Assembly: GCF_038396785.1 (NCBI RefSeq)
Contig: NZ_CP151087.1
Coordinates: forward strand, 5,456,001-5,520,000
Reading direction: 5' to 3'
Length of the DNA: 64,000 nt
Source of the DNA: Sphingobacterium thalpophilum
Lineage (GTDB): Bacteria > Bacteroidota > Bacteroidia > Sphingobacteriales > Sphingobacteriaceae
The notes beneath the pieces were generated by a model. That model was not told where the DNA came from. It made no database searches and was given only the letters and a program-made list of their open reading frames with translations. Each line of letters begins with the position of its first letter. The first letter of the stretch is position 1. A program made the translations under genes and the position numbers. This document shows, in pieces, positions 1 to 8,718 of this stretch.

Positions 1-1
1 A

Positions 2-376
2 TCCGGTCGTGGTAGTTTGATTGATATGGCGATCCGCCTTTCGGGCGCAGCTAACGCCTGTCCGTTGGAAATGGAAGCCCCAAATGTCGGCGCAGAGACA
101 ATTTATAAATGGAATCCGGACCTCATTATTCTTTGGAATTCTACATTGGCAGACGTCTATAACTTAAAGGAACTCGCGGCCTTACCTGCAGTGCGAAATA
201 AACAGGTATTTGTGATGTCACCGTCGTTTCCATTCGACCCACATACCGTCAAATTTATGCTTTTTGCCAAACAGATAAGGCATTGGTGTTTTTCGGATTA
301 TACGAAACAGCAACTTGACCAGGATATGGCTATCGCTTTTGAAAAACTTTACGGTAAAGCAGGATTACTTCAATGA
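2..376 (+). CDS. Metal-chelate ABC transporter substrate-binding protein (5' partial)
   Basis: C-terminal 124 residues of a periplasmic binding protein of the Fe3+-siderophore/cobalamin (BtuF/FecB) family; the reading frame is open to the left edge, so the start and signal peptide lie outside. The visible part has the family pattern of a conserved GAETIYKWNPDLIIL stretch (second lobe), then a KELAALPAVRNKQVF segment, which in this family precedes the last strand and helix. Its stop overlaps the start of the FecCD permease by 4 bp (ATGA), typical of co-translated transporter subunits. It should capture a metal chelate in the periplasm and pass it to the permease. The ligand cannot be read from the fragment: iron-siderophore, cobalamin or a nickel chelate are all possible. 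Confidence 0.8.
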   Translation, partial: SGRGSLIDMAIRLSGAANACPLEMEAPNVGAETIYKWNPDLIILWNSTLADVYNLKELAALPAVRNKQVFVMSPSFPFDPHTVKFMLFAKQIRHWCFSDYTKQQLDQDMAIAFEKLYGKAGLLQ

Positions 377-1389
377 TGCATCAATTAAAAAAGCTGTTAT
401 TGCTCGTTGTTCTGCCATTGTTGGTTTTATTGTTTTCCCTATTGGTGGGCTCAAGCCAGAACATTGGTTTTGTTGAGCTCTGCCAACGCATTGGATCGGA
501 AGTGGGGGGATATTTAGGTCACCCTACTGCGGTATTGAAGGATAATATGGATACGATATTGTGGCAGGTACGTTTACCACGGATTCTGCTGACCTTTATG
601 GTCGGAGCTGCTCTAGCGTCTTCTGGCGGAATCTTGCAGGCCATTTTTAGGAATCCAATCGTTGATCCCTTTACATTGGGTATTTCTTCGGGATCTGCTT
701 TTGGGGCTGCATTGGCTATGTTGTTTCCGCTATTGCCGGTCAATATATCCGCATTTTTGTTTGGTGTATGTGCTGTGGGGTTGACTTATTTTGTTTCAAA
801 TGCTGGTTTTAAAACCTCGATTATTGGGATGGTATTGGCAGGAATGGTTATTTCCGGAGTATTTACAGCCATGTTAACCTTGTTGCAATACATCAGTGAT
901 CCCTATAAATTACAAGCTATTGTACAATGGACAATGGGGAATCTGCATACGGCCTCCTGGTCGAAAGTACAGCATGCTTTTCTGCCGATAACAATAGGAT
1001 TGGCTATCCTGATCCTGTTTCGTTGGAAGCTGAATCTTTTAGCCTTGGGCGATCAAGAAGCAATTGCTGTTGGCGTCAATCCGAAAATATTGAAGCTGGG
1101 ATTTATTGCTGTAGCTACACTAATTACAGCATCAGCCGTTGCAGCTGTAGGGGTAATAAGTCTATTTGGATTAATTGTTCCACACATCAGCCGGATGATC
1201 TTTGGCCCCAATAACAATATTGTTGTGTGGGCAAATATCAGTATTGGTGGTACTTTTCTTCTACTGATCGATGATTTTTCTAGGGCGGTCATGCCATTTG
1301 AAATTCCGATCGGTGTATTTACAATGATTATTGGCGCTCCCTTGTTTATTTACCTGATGCGTCGTAATGAAATCAACTGGAATTCATGA
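373..1389 (+). CDS. FecCD-family ABC transporter permease
   Basis: Inner-membrane permease of the BtuC/FecCD family, 338 aa, the usual length. It is almost entirely hydrophobic, with about nine to ten membrane segments. Family landmarks are visible: RLPR at 67-70, then GGILQAIFRNPIVDPFTLG at about 85-103, and near residue 260 a GVISLFGLIVPHISR stretch, which contains the loop that docks the ATPase. It overlaps the binding-protein gene by 4 bp and the ATPase gene by 4 bp, so the three form one translationally coupled unit. It would carry a chelated metal from periplasm to cytoplasm. The substrate is not determined by sequence alone. Confidence 0.92.
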   Translation: MMHQLKKLLLLVVLPLLVLLFSLLVGSSQNIGFVELCQRIGSEVGGYLGHPTAVLKDNMDTILWQVRLPRILLTFMVGAALASSGGILQAIFRNPIVDPFTLGISSGSAFGAALAMLFPLLPVNISAFLFGVCAVGLTYFVSNAGFKTSIIGMVLAGMVISGVFTAMLTLLQYISDPYKLQAIVQWTMGNLHTASWSKVQHAFLPITIGLAILILFRWKLNLLALGDQEAIAVGVNPKILKLGFIAVATLITASAVAAVGVISLFGLIVPHISRMIFGPNNNIVVWANISIGGTFLLLIDDFSRAVMPFEIPIGVFTMIIGAPLFIYLMRRNEINWNS

Positions 1390-2228
1390 GTAATTCGATT
1401 CATATCAACAACCTTTCTTTTGCCTACGGTAAGGATATCATTTTAAATGATGTAACCATGTCATTCCCAAAAGGAAAGCTTTCTGTTATTCTCGGTCGGA
1501 ATGGAAGTGGTAAATCTACGCTGTTCAATATTATTGCAGGGCTGGAAAAAAAATATGATGGATCGGTTCTTATTAATGAAACGGAGCGTCGCAATTGGAA
1601 GGTTGGTCGGGCTAATTCATTGAAATTGGGTTTTCTGAACCAGTTCCATCAGACCACATTTCCTTTTAGCGTTGTTGATGTTATTCTGACGGGACGGGCT
1701 TCATTTTCTCGTTTTTCACCAAGTAAAGAAGACTTCGAGGCAGTAGAACAGATCTTGGATAAATTTAACCTCACACACTTAAAGGACAAACCCTATACGT
1801 CGTTGTCTGGAGGGGAGCGACAATTGGTGTTACTATGTCGGGTATTGGTACAGCAACCTGATTTATTATTGCTTGATGAGCCTACGAATCATTTGGATCT
1901 GAAATATCAGATTGCGGTTCTGCAGACCGCCAAAGAGCTGGTCAAGGAGGGGACAACCGTGTTATGTGTAATGCACGACCCTAACATGGCGTTTCTTTTT
2001 GGTGATCAGTTTTATCTGATGAAAGACAATAGGCTCGTGGACCTCCATGGTCTGGATCGGGAACAAGTAAGAAATTTATTGGAACAGACCTATCAACTTC
2101 CTTTGATTAGTTTGGAAAATCAAAAGAAATGGATGTTTGTTCCGATGCTGAGTGGTGCTGCGGCATTTGAACCCATTGAGGGGGCAGAACATGGTCCAGC
2201 AACCGTCACTGAGCTGAATACACCCTGA
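1386..2228 (+). CDS. ABC transporter ATP-binding protein (FecE/BtuD type)
   Basis: ATPase subunit of the metal-chelate importer, 280 aa. Walker A GRNGSGKST at 37-45, Q-loop around residue 86, signature LSGGERQ at 140-146, Walker B LLLLDEPT at 160-167 and switch histidine H197 are all present, so it should be active. The last 30 or so residues form an extra tail beyond the typical domain. It overlaps the permease start by 4 bp. With the upstream binding protein and permease it makes a complete uptake system; the TonB-dependent receptor 730 bp downstream would supply the outer-membrane step. Confidence 0.93.
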   Translation: MSNSIHINNLSFAYGKDIILNDVTMSFPKGKLSVILGRNGSGKSTLFNIIAGLEKKYDGSVLINETERRNWKVGRANSLKLGFLNQFHQTTFPFSVVDVILTGRASFSRFSPSKEDFEAVEQILDKFNLTHLKDKPYTSLSGGERQLVLLCRVLVQQPDLLLLDEPTNHLDLKYQIAVLQTAKELVKEGTTVLCVMHDPNMAFLFGDQFYLMKDNRLVDLHGLDREQVRNLLEQTYQLPLISLENQKKWMFVPMLSGAAAFEPIEGAEHGPATVTELNTP

Positions 2229-2322
2229 TGAAGTGTGGAGTAAGCGCCTTTGTAAAAACATCATGGTTTGTAGGTGAAATGCCCAGTTTACGGGGCGATT
2301 ATTTTAAAATAGCGATAACACT

Positions 2323-2916
2323 ATGAATATATTTAAAGACAGTGGTCATATATTGATTGAAAATAAACGGATGAGTAAGGGATCTCTTCCCGCTCAACCT
2401 CAGTTGAAAAATATAACCATATCTCGTGTTGAAGAGGAGGATATTGATGTCGTATTACCTTATGTCATTGAATTTCGGAAACAGTTGTTTCCGATGTTGG
2501 ATTCCAATAAGCTTCCTAAGGATCTACTCGCATTTTCAGCAGTGTATCTTGAGGCTGAAGCTGCTGAATTCTTGCAGGCAAAAGATCATCGGGGTAATTT
2601 GATCGGCGTGGTTGGTATGTCGGCTTATGACTACCGTTTTCCGCATTTGGATATAGACAGAAGGAAAACGGTGGAAGTTGCCCGGCTTTTTGTGGATCCG
2701 AGTTACCGTAGGTCAGGTTTAGGAACAGCCTTGTTCAAAAGTTTGGTCGCTGTAGCTAAGGAGAAAAGTATAGAAAGGCTTTATTTACATACGCACCCAT
2801 TCTTGACAGGAGCCTATGAGTTTTGGGGAAAACAAGGCTTTCAATTAAAGGACTATTGTAATGAATCGAATTTTCCAACGATACACATGGAATTATTCGT
2901 TGATCGTATTGCTTAA
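2323..2916 (+). CDS. GNAT family N-acetyltransferase
   Basis: 197 aa with a GNAT fold: the acetyl-CoA binding motif A reads ARLFVDPSYRRSGLGTALF (about 120-138), with the RRSGLG pyrophosphate loop at 129-134. A YEFWGKQGF segment near the C-terminus is the usual final motif. The first 30 residues are poorly conserved in character, so an internal start at codon 17 is possible. It sits between the ABC importer and the TonB receptor on the same strand, which suggests it is part of the uptake operon, perhaps modifying the chelator or a substrate. Substrate unknown. Confidence 0.8.
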   Translation: MNIFKDSGHILIENKRMSKGSLPAQPQLKNITISRVEEEDIDVVLPYVIEFRKQLFPMLDSNKLPKDLLAFSAVYLEAEAAEFLQAKDHRGNLIGVVGMSAYDYRFPHLDIDRRKTVEVARLFVDPSYRRSGLGTALFKSLVAVAKEKSIERLYLHTHPFLTGAYEFWGKQGFQLKDYCNESNFPTIHMELFVDRIA

Positions 2917-2956
2917 ACCCAATTTGGGTAATCCAAAAAAAAGAAAAATTATTCTA

Positions 2957-5395
2957 ATGAACAACATGATGAAAGCGCTAGCTTTCGCTTTATTGACAAG
3001 CGCTTCCGTACCGGGAGCCGTATATGCACAACAAGGTGTAGCATTATTTGGAAAAATTCAGGATGAAAACGGTGATCCCATCGCTGGGGTTACACTGACC
3101 TTAGTCGATGGACAACAACAGACAAGTTCTAATGCTCAGGGCGAATTTAGTTTTACCGGAATAATTTCCTTTCCTGTACAGTTACGTGCAGATGCAATTG
3201 GGTATAAGCCTGTATTGCTGGATTTGAACGCCGCTAGCTGGAATGCAAAAAAAGGAGTTCGATTACTGATGGTGGCCGGTGATAATACCTTGGATGAGGT
3301 ATTGGTAACAGGTAGACGCAACAATTCTTATCTGACAAACGACATGGAGTTGGGCGGAAAATTTGCTGGAAAATTAAAAGATCTTCCACAATCTGTTGCT
3401 GTTTTAAGTAAGGAATTTATAGAGGATAAGCAGGCATTCACCACAGGGGCATTGGTTCAGGATTTGGCTGGTGTGACCGAAGCATCTTCCTATGATGATG
3501 TTGTCATTCGTGGCTTTAAAAGCGGTTATGAAACGGGTGTACGGCTTGTCAATGGCTTACGCTCGGGGTATGGTTATGGTAACAGTTATTATAATTCTCC
3601 CTTAACAATCAATCTTGAAAATATCGAGGTTTTGAAAGGGCCAGGAGCATCTTTGTTTGGAGATATCGTACCGGGTGGTACAATTAATATGACGACCAAG
3701 AAGCCTTTGGAAGATTTTAGAGGGAATGTGAATTTTTCAGGTGGTAGTTTTGAAACGATGCGAACAACTGTGGATCTCGGTGGACCTCTGGACAGTGCCA
3801 AACGTATTTTATATCGTTTTAATGCGGGTTACGAAGATACAAAGACTTTCCGCGATGTAAATCGCCAGAAACGAATCATGGTGGCTCCTTCGTTCACCTT
3901 TAAACCAGCTGAGGGCACGGTGGTGGATATTGATATGGTGTATAATCAGTTCAACGGTTATCTTGATCGGGGAATGGGTATTAAGGAAAATAACTTTTAT
4001 GCTTTGCCAAGATCATTTACGTTGAGCCAGCCTTCCGATTTTTATAATTCCAAGACTTTTTCGTTAAGCGGCCGCTTGTCTCAGCGTCTGGCAGAACATG
4101 TTAGTTTGAATCTGAGCTACATGAAATCCATCTATCAGGAGGATGTCAACGAACATCGGACAATGAACACCTTTGCTGATGCGCCACATAATACCATTAT
4201 GAATATGCGTTTTTTTGATCGTCATGGACGTGACTATACAGATAATGTTGTGGGTTATGTTAAGTGGGATCTTTTGGGCGATAGAGTCGATCAGCATTTT
4301 GTTGCAGGAGTTGATTTTGCACAATATCGGGGCGACAAAGAAAATCAATTGCGGGAGGCGCGGCAGCAAACTGTAGATGGCAAAGTCGTCCCGTTGACTT
4401 TTGATTTGAACAATCCCACTTATACCACGCATGATCTAACGAATTATGTGTGGCGCACGGGAGTCGCTTATCCTTTTTTGAGCCCTTATAAAACAACGGG
4501 TAAATATATTCAGGATCAAATCAGCATTGACGAGCGATTGAAACTTATTGTAGGTCTTCGTCATGAGCACTATTCTTCTGAGACACTTGACGGACAAAAT
4601 CGCTTTCATGCAACGCAAAATGCCTTATTACCTCGTTTTGGTGTAACCTATGGAATCAATAAGCAGATTAGCTATTTTGCAAGTTATTCACAAGGATTTG
4701 TACCTGTGGGCGCCAATTTTATTCAGAACTATAAAGATTATGGTGCCGATAAACCCTTTGATGCTGAGCGGAGTTTCCAGGTGGAAACGGGGATGAAGGC
4801 CGTTTTTTTTAAAGAGCAATTGCAAGTTGATCTATCCTTATTCCGAATTGAACGACGGAATATGCTCATTGCCACAGGGGCTATCAACGATTCAGGGTTG
4901 CCGGAGTATAGACAATCTGGCAAAGCGCTATCGCAGGGTGTCGAACTCGATGTGCGTGGGCAGTTGACACGTGAGTTCCAGATTATGGCCAATTATACCT
5001 ATAGTGATACGGAGGTAAAATCATCTTCTGTTCCTTCTGAAATCGGGCAGTCCCTACCGGGAGCACCTAAAAATATGGCGAGTGCCTGGTTGAAATATGT
5101 GTTTTCAGCTAGTACATTAAAAGGTTTGGGTTTTGGTGCCGGTGTTTATTATGTAGATCGTAAAAGGATGGATAACAGTATCGGAAAGGATAGCGAAGGA
5201 AATGCACTCTGGGGGCAATGGCCTTCGTATACCACTGTAAATGCTGCTGCCTATTACCGCATTGGTGCGATGAAAATGGCCTTAAATCTGAACAATGTAT
5301 TCGATAAATATTACTTTTTAGGTGGTTTTGACTACACGAGAGCCTTTGCTGGTGCACCGCGAAATGTCATGGTATCAGTGGGTTACTCTTTTTAA
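2957..5395 (+). CDS. TonB-dependent siderophore-type receptor
   Basis: Outer-membrane TonB-dependent transporter of 812 aa. I chose the ATG at 2957 because it gives a clean signal peptide (MNNMMKALAFALL, cleavage after VYA); the longer frame back to 2861 overlaps the acetyltransferase gene. Order: signal peptide 1-24; carboxypeptidase-like regulatory domain about 27-107; a TonB-box-like DEVLVTG at 113-119; plug with KDLPQSVAVLSKEF, VVIRGF and GPGASLFGDIVPGGTINM; a 22-strand barrel ending in VGYSF with terminal Phe. The plug motifs are those of siderophore receptors (FhuA/FpvA type) rather than SusC. It probably imports the chelate handled by the upstream ABC transporter. Its closeness to urease makes a nickel chelate an alternative to iron. 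Confidence 0.9.
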   Translation: MNNMMKALAFALLTSASVPGAVYAQQGVALFGKIQDENGDPIAGVTLTLVDGQQQTSSNAQGEFSFTGIISFPVQLRADAIGYKPVLLDLNAASWNAKKGVRLLMVAGDNTLDEVLVTGRRNNSYLTNDMELGGKFAGKLKDLPQSVAVLSKEFIEDKQAFTTGALVQDLAGVTEASSYDDVVIRGFKSGYETGVRLVNGLRSGYGYGNSYYNSPLTINLENIEVLKGPGASLFGDIVPGGTINMTTKKPLEDFRGNVNFSGGSFETMRTTVDLGGPLDSAKRILYRFNAGYEDTKTFRDVNRQKRIMVAPSFTFKPAEGTVVDIDMVYNQFNGYLDRGMGIKENNFYALPRSFTLSQPSDFYNSKTFSLSGRLSQRLAEHVSLNLSYMKSIYQEDVNEHRTMNTFADAPHNTIMNMRFFDRHGRDYTDNVVGYVKWDLLGDRVDQHFVAGVDFAQYRGDKENQLREARQQTVDGKVVPLTFDLNNPTYTTHDLTNYVWRTGVAYPFLSPYKTTGKYIQDQISIDERLKLIVGLRHEHYSSETLDGQNRFHATQNALLPRFGVTYGINKQISYFASYSQGFVPVGANFIQNYKDYGADKPFDAERSFQVETGMKAVFFKEQLQVDLSLFRIERRNMLIATGAINDSGLPEYRQSGKALSQGVELDVRGQLTREFQIMANYTYSDTEVKSSSVPSEIGQSLPGAPKNMASAWLKYVFSASTLKGLGFGAGVYYVDRKRMDNSIGKDSEGNALWGQWPSYTTVNAAAYYRIGAMKMALNLNNVFDKYYFLGGFDYTRAFAGAPRNVMVSVGYSF

Positions 5396-5420
5396 TGCTG
5401 AAATAGTAATCTAAAACCGA

Positions 5421-5490
5421 CAAAGCGGGCTTTTTCAACAAATTTGGACTATTTAATTCAAGATTTGTGCTAGTCAAGTAGCCCGCTTTG
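5421..5490. repeat. Inverted repeat with nested inner arms
   Basis: Perfect 11-bp arms CAAAGCGGGCT (5421-5431) and AGCCCGCTTTG (5480-5490) enclose a second pair ACAAAT/ATTTGT. It lies just after the TonB receptor and before a predicted promoter, and could be a terminator-like hairpin or an operator. The first arm runs into a T-stretch (GGGCTTTTT). Confidence 0.55.
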
Positions 5491-5494
5491 GTTG

Positions 5495-5502
5495 TAAATT
5501 TG
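5495..5502 (+). promoter_or_regulatory. Predicted Bacteroidota -7 element
   Basis: TAAATTTG matches TAnnTTTG and lies 20-40 bp before the candidate starts of the following small gene (GTG 5522, ATG 5534). No convincing -33 element at the standard spacing. Confidence 0.4.
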
Positions 5503-5521
5503 AACAACAAATAATAGTATT

Positions 5522-5932
5522 GTGAACGCAAGAATGAGGTATAGTTTAATCTTTTTAGTTTTTCTTTTGAGCACCCTGCTCATGAAAGGAATAGCTATGC
5601 CATCACATTCTACTGTTCAGCATTTACCCCTCGTCCGCCTAAGTCTGTCTGTATTTCCTTCTCATGTAGATAAAGCTTTAGGACAGTCAGAACGGGAAAA
5701 TCTGTTAGCCGCGGTTAAAGATCATGATGTCTATGATATCACCGAACAGATGGACCTCAAAGATGAATGGAGCAAGCTGCTCTATTGGGGCGTGCTTTCA
5801 ATTTGTCTTTTTGTATTCTGTTATCCTGTACGTCTCAAAATTCAGAATAACAGAAGGCCTTATATGGATCGATTGATCCTTCCGCCAAAATATATTCTTT
5901 TCCAAAGTTTAAAGATCCCATTTCTGGGGTAA
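5522..5932 (+). CDS. Hypothetical membrane protein between receptor and urease operon
   Basis: 136 aa, not recognised. Residues about 5-25 form a hydrophobic N-terminal segment (signal anchor or signal peptide ending near KGIAMPS), then a polar region of about 60 residues, a second hydrophobic segment around 88-103 (LLYWGVLSICLFVFCYPV) and a basic tail. The start may be GTG 5522 or ATG 5534; the latter gives MRYSLIFLVFLL, a better signal sequence. It faces the same way as urease and lies 177 bp before ureA, but a link to urea or metal handling is only positional. Confidence 0.55.
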   Translation: MNARMRYSLIFLVFLLSTLLMKGIAMPSHSTVQHLPLVRLSLSVFPSHVDKALGQSERENLLAAVKDHDVYDITEQMDLKDEWSKLLYWGVLSICLFVFCYPVRLKIQNNRRPYMDRLILPPKYILFQSLKIPFLG

Positions 5933-6108
5933 AAATTTCCATTTCTTACAAGGGTTGAGAAAAGACAGACCTTGCGCTGTGTAGGGGTGTAATCTGTCCT
6001 ATTCATCACGATTTTGAACGATTTTTTTAAGTCGTATGACCTTGTCGTGACCTGTACCCACCGTGACTTGTTTTTAATTCGAATAACAACAATTTAAATA
6101 ATATTTAT

Positions 6109-6411
6109 ATGCATTTATTACCTAGAGAGACAGAGAAGCTATTGCTTCATCTTGCCGGCGAACTAGCGAAAAAACGTAAAGCTAGAGGACTTAAATTAAA
6201 CTATCCGGAGTCTATTGCATTGATCAGTAGTGAACTTTTAGAAGCTGCTCGTGACGGGCGTACTGTTGCCGATTTAATGCAGTTTGGTGCAACATTGTTG
6301 ACACGTGAAGATGTTATGGAAGGTGTGCCCGAAATGATTCATGATGTACAGATAGAAGCAACATTTCCAGATGGTACAAAACTGGTCACTGTTCATAACC
6401 CGATTCGCTAA
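6109..6411 (+). CDS. ureA: Urease subunit gamma
   Basis: 100 aa, the usual length for the separate gamma subunit of bacterial urease. It begins MHLLPRETEKLLLHLAGELA and contains LNYPESIALISSELLEAARDG and DLMQFGATLLTREDVMEGV, all canonical gamma-subunit blocks. It is a structural subunit of the cytoplasmic nickel enzyme that hydrolyses urea to ammonia and carbamate. It is first in the operon, with ureB 18 bp downstream. The 176 bp upstream hold several short inverted repeats but no clear TAnnTTTG promoter. Confidence 0.98.
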   Translation: MHLLPRETEKLLLHLAGELAKKRKARGLKLNYPESIALISSELLEAARDGRTVADLMQFGATLLTREDVMEGVPEMIHDVQIEATFPDGTKLVTVHNPIR

Positions 6412-6429
6412 TTGTTAAAAATATAATCT

Positions 6430-6804
6430 ATGATCCCAGGAGAATTTTTTATTGCAGATGGCTATGTGATCTGCAATGAAGGTAGAGAAGTTACAACCAT
6501 CACTGTGACAAATACAGGTGATAGGCCCATTCAGGTAGGTTCACATTTCCACTTCTTTGAAGTGAACAAAATGATGGAGTTTGATCGCGAGAAAGCTTTT
6601 GGTAAGCGCTTAAATATTATCGCAAGTACTGCAGTACGTTTTGAACCAGGCGAATCAAAAGATGTCGAATTGGTTCCGTATGCAGGTGCAAGAAGGATCT
6701 ATGGCCACAATGATTTGGCAAATGGAGATACCGAAACCGAAGTTGCGAAAGCAAATGCAATGAAAAAAGTAAAAGAACAAGGCTTTAAAAACAAAGTGTT
6801 ATGA
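6430..6804 (+). CDS. ureB: Urease subunit beta
   Basis: 124 aa. The core MIPGEFFIADG, TNTGDRPIQVGSHFHFFEVN and GARRIYGHNDLANG blocks are standard for the beta subunit, which packs around the active-site domain of the alpha subunit. It is some 20 residues longer than the minimal subunit, with a charged C-terminal extension (EVAKANAMKKVKEQG) that is also common in other species. Its stop overlaps the ureC start by 4 bp, indicating translational coupling. Confidence 0.98.
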   Translation: MIPGEFFIADGYVICNEGREVTTITVTNTGDRPIQVGSHFHFFEVNKMMEFDREKAFGKRLNIIASTAVRFEPGESKDVELVPYAGARRIYGHNDLANGDTETEVAKANAMKKVKEQGFKNKVL

Positions 6805-8522
6805 GTTTAAAAGTTAGCAAATTAAATTATAGCGCCATCTTTGGCCCTACAAGTGGAGATAAAATCCGTTTAGGAGATACAGATATCATTATTGAAGTCG
6901 AAAAAGACTACGCTTACTATGGCGATGAAGCCAAATTTGGTGGTGGTAAGACCGTGCGTGACGGGATGTGCCAATCTTCCGTTCATACACGTGATGAAGG
7001 TACACTGGATATGGTGATCACTGATGCTATTGTTATTGATCACTGGGGTATCGTGAAAGGTGATATTGGTATTAAGGATGGTAAAATTGTTGGTGTTGGT
7101 CGTGCTGGAAATCCGGATACCATGGATAATATTACACCAAATATGATTATCGGTGCTTCTACGGAGGTGCATGGTGGATCAGGATACATCTTAACTCCAG
7201 GTGGTATTGATACCCATATCCACTATATCAGTCCAACACAAGTTGAAACGGCCTTATATAGTGGTGTTACAACAATGATCGGGGGCGGTACAGGTCCAGC
7301 GGATGGAACAAATGCAACTACAGTAACACCGGGTAAATGGAATTTACGCCGCATGTTACAAGCTGTTGAAGATCTTCCAATGAACTTTGGTTTTTTTGGT
7401 AAAGGAAACGTTGGTACTGAACAACCTATTGTTGAACAAATTGAAGCTGGTGCCTTAGGTGTTAAAATCCACGAAGATTGGGGTGCTACACCAGCAACAA
7501 TCGACAGAGCGTTGACGGTTGCTGATCAATATGATGTGCAGGTGGCTATCCATACCGATACGCTGAATGAAGCGGGTTTCTTGGAAGACACGATCCAGGC
7601 AATCAACGGACGCGTGATCCATACATTCCATACGGAAGGTGCTGGCGGTGGGCACGCTCCGGATATCATCAAATCTGCGATGTATCCAAATGTATTGCCA
7701 GCATCGACAAATCCAACACGTCCATTTACAAAAAATACAATTGACGAGCACTTGGATATGCTGATGGTTTGTCACCACTTGAGCAAAGAAATTCCGGAAG
7801 ACGTGGCTTTTGCCGATTCTCGTATCCGTCCAGAAACGATTGCAGCTGAGGATGTACTACAAGATCGCGGTGTATTCAGTATCATGAGTTCCGATTCGCA
7901 GGCAATGGGACGTGTAGGTGAAGTCATCACACGTACTTGGCAGACTGCAGACAAGATGAAGAAACAAGTAGGTCCATTGCCTGAAGATGAAGGTAAGGAC
8001 AACGACAATTTCCGTGCACGTCGCTATGTCGCGAAATACACGATCAATCCAGCAATTGCCCACGGTATTTCGAAGTACGTTGGTTCTATCGAGCCTGGTA
8101 AAATTGCCGATATGGTGATCTGGCGTCCAGCTTTATTTGGCGCAAAACCAGAAATGATTATTAAAGGCGGGATGATTATCGCTTCAAAAATGGGGGATGC
8201 GAATGCTTCTATTCCTACACCACAACCAATCATCTTAAGAACCATGTTTGGCGGTTTAGGTAAAGCCGTTCACCAAACTTGTTTTGACTTTGTCTCTAAA
8301 ATTTCATTGGAAAAGGGAATTAAAGAAGAGTATAAACTGGAAAGAACCTTACTTGCCGTAGAAAATTGTCGGAATATCTCAAAAAAAGATATGATCCACA
8401 ATGATGCCACACCTGAAATTATCGTCAATCCAGAGAATTATGAGGTAAGTCTTGACGGCGAGATCTTGCGGTCAAAACCTGTTGATACAGTTTCGTTGGG
8501 ACAACGATACTTCTTGTTTTAA
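6801..8522 (+). CDS. ureC: Urease subunit alpha (catalytic)
   Basis: 573 aa, full length. The dinuclear nickel site is intact: H139 and H141 (DTHIHYISP), carbamylated lysine K222 (GVKIHEDWG), H251, H277 (FHTEGAGGGHAPD) and D365 (SSDSQAMG). Flap residues C324 and H325 (MVCHHL) and R341 are also present. It hydrolyses urea in the cytoplasm once UreD/F/G/E have loaded nickel. Codon use and composition look like the neighbours. A hairpin shortly after the stop may modulate read-through into the accessory genes. Confidence 0.99.
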   Translation: MSLKVSKLNYSAIFGPTSGDKIRLGDTDIIIEVEKDYAYYGDEAKFGGGKTVRDGMCQSSVHTRDEGTLDMVITDAIVIDHWGIVKGDIGIKDGKIVGVGRAGNPDTMDNITPNMIIGASTEVHGGSGYILTPGGIDTHIHYISPTQVETALYSGVTTMIGGGTGPADGTNATTVTPGKWNLRRMLQAVEDLPMNFGFFGKGNVGTEQPIVEQIEAGALGVKIHEDWGATPATIDRALTVADQYDVQVAIHTDTLNEAGFLEDTIQAINGRVIHTFHTEGAGGGHAPDIIKSAMYPNVLPASTNPTRPFTKNTIDEHLDMLMVCHHLSKEIPEDVAFADSRIRPETIAAEDVLQDRGVFSIMSSDSQAMGRVGEVITRTWQTADKMKKQVGPLPEDEGKDNDNFRARRYVAKYTINPAIAHGISKYVGSIEPGKIADMVIWRPALFGAKPEMIIKGGMIIASKMGDANASIPTPQPIILRTMFGGLGKAVHQTCFDFVSKISLEKGIKEEYKLERTLLAVENCRNISKKDMIHNDATPEIIVNPENYEVSLDGEILRSKPVDTVSLGQRYFLF

Positions 8523-8539
8523 CCCTATAACTACTTTTT

Positions 8540-8564
8540 ATGGCGTGATCCGATGTCACGCCAT
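8540..8564 (+). terminator. Hairpin after ureC (weak terminator or processing site)
   Basis: Perfect arms ATGGCGTGA and TCACGCCAT with a 7-nt loop. There is no following T-tract, so it more likely stabilises the ureABC mRNA 3' end or partly attenuates transcription than fully terminates it. Confidence 0.5.
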
Positions 8565-8718
8565 AAGCTATGAAAAACAATAGGTTGATGAAATCATCAT
8601 GGGCTTATCAAAAGCGCATAAAAGAGAGGGAATACTGATTGCTCATGATGCTTCATTAAGCTAAAATACGATTTACGCTAATGAAAAATTTGAAGACATT
8701 TTAGGCTGTTGTATAGCA

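Noticed and set aside
2861..2956. Longer N-terminus of the TonB receptor
   Set aside because: It overlaps the GNAT gene and puts a non-signal sequence in front of a good signal peptide.
6870..8245. Several long minus-strand open frames inside ureC
   Set aside because: Shadows of a highly conserved gene with all active-site residues on the plus strand; no initiation context or family resemblance.
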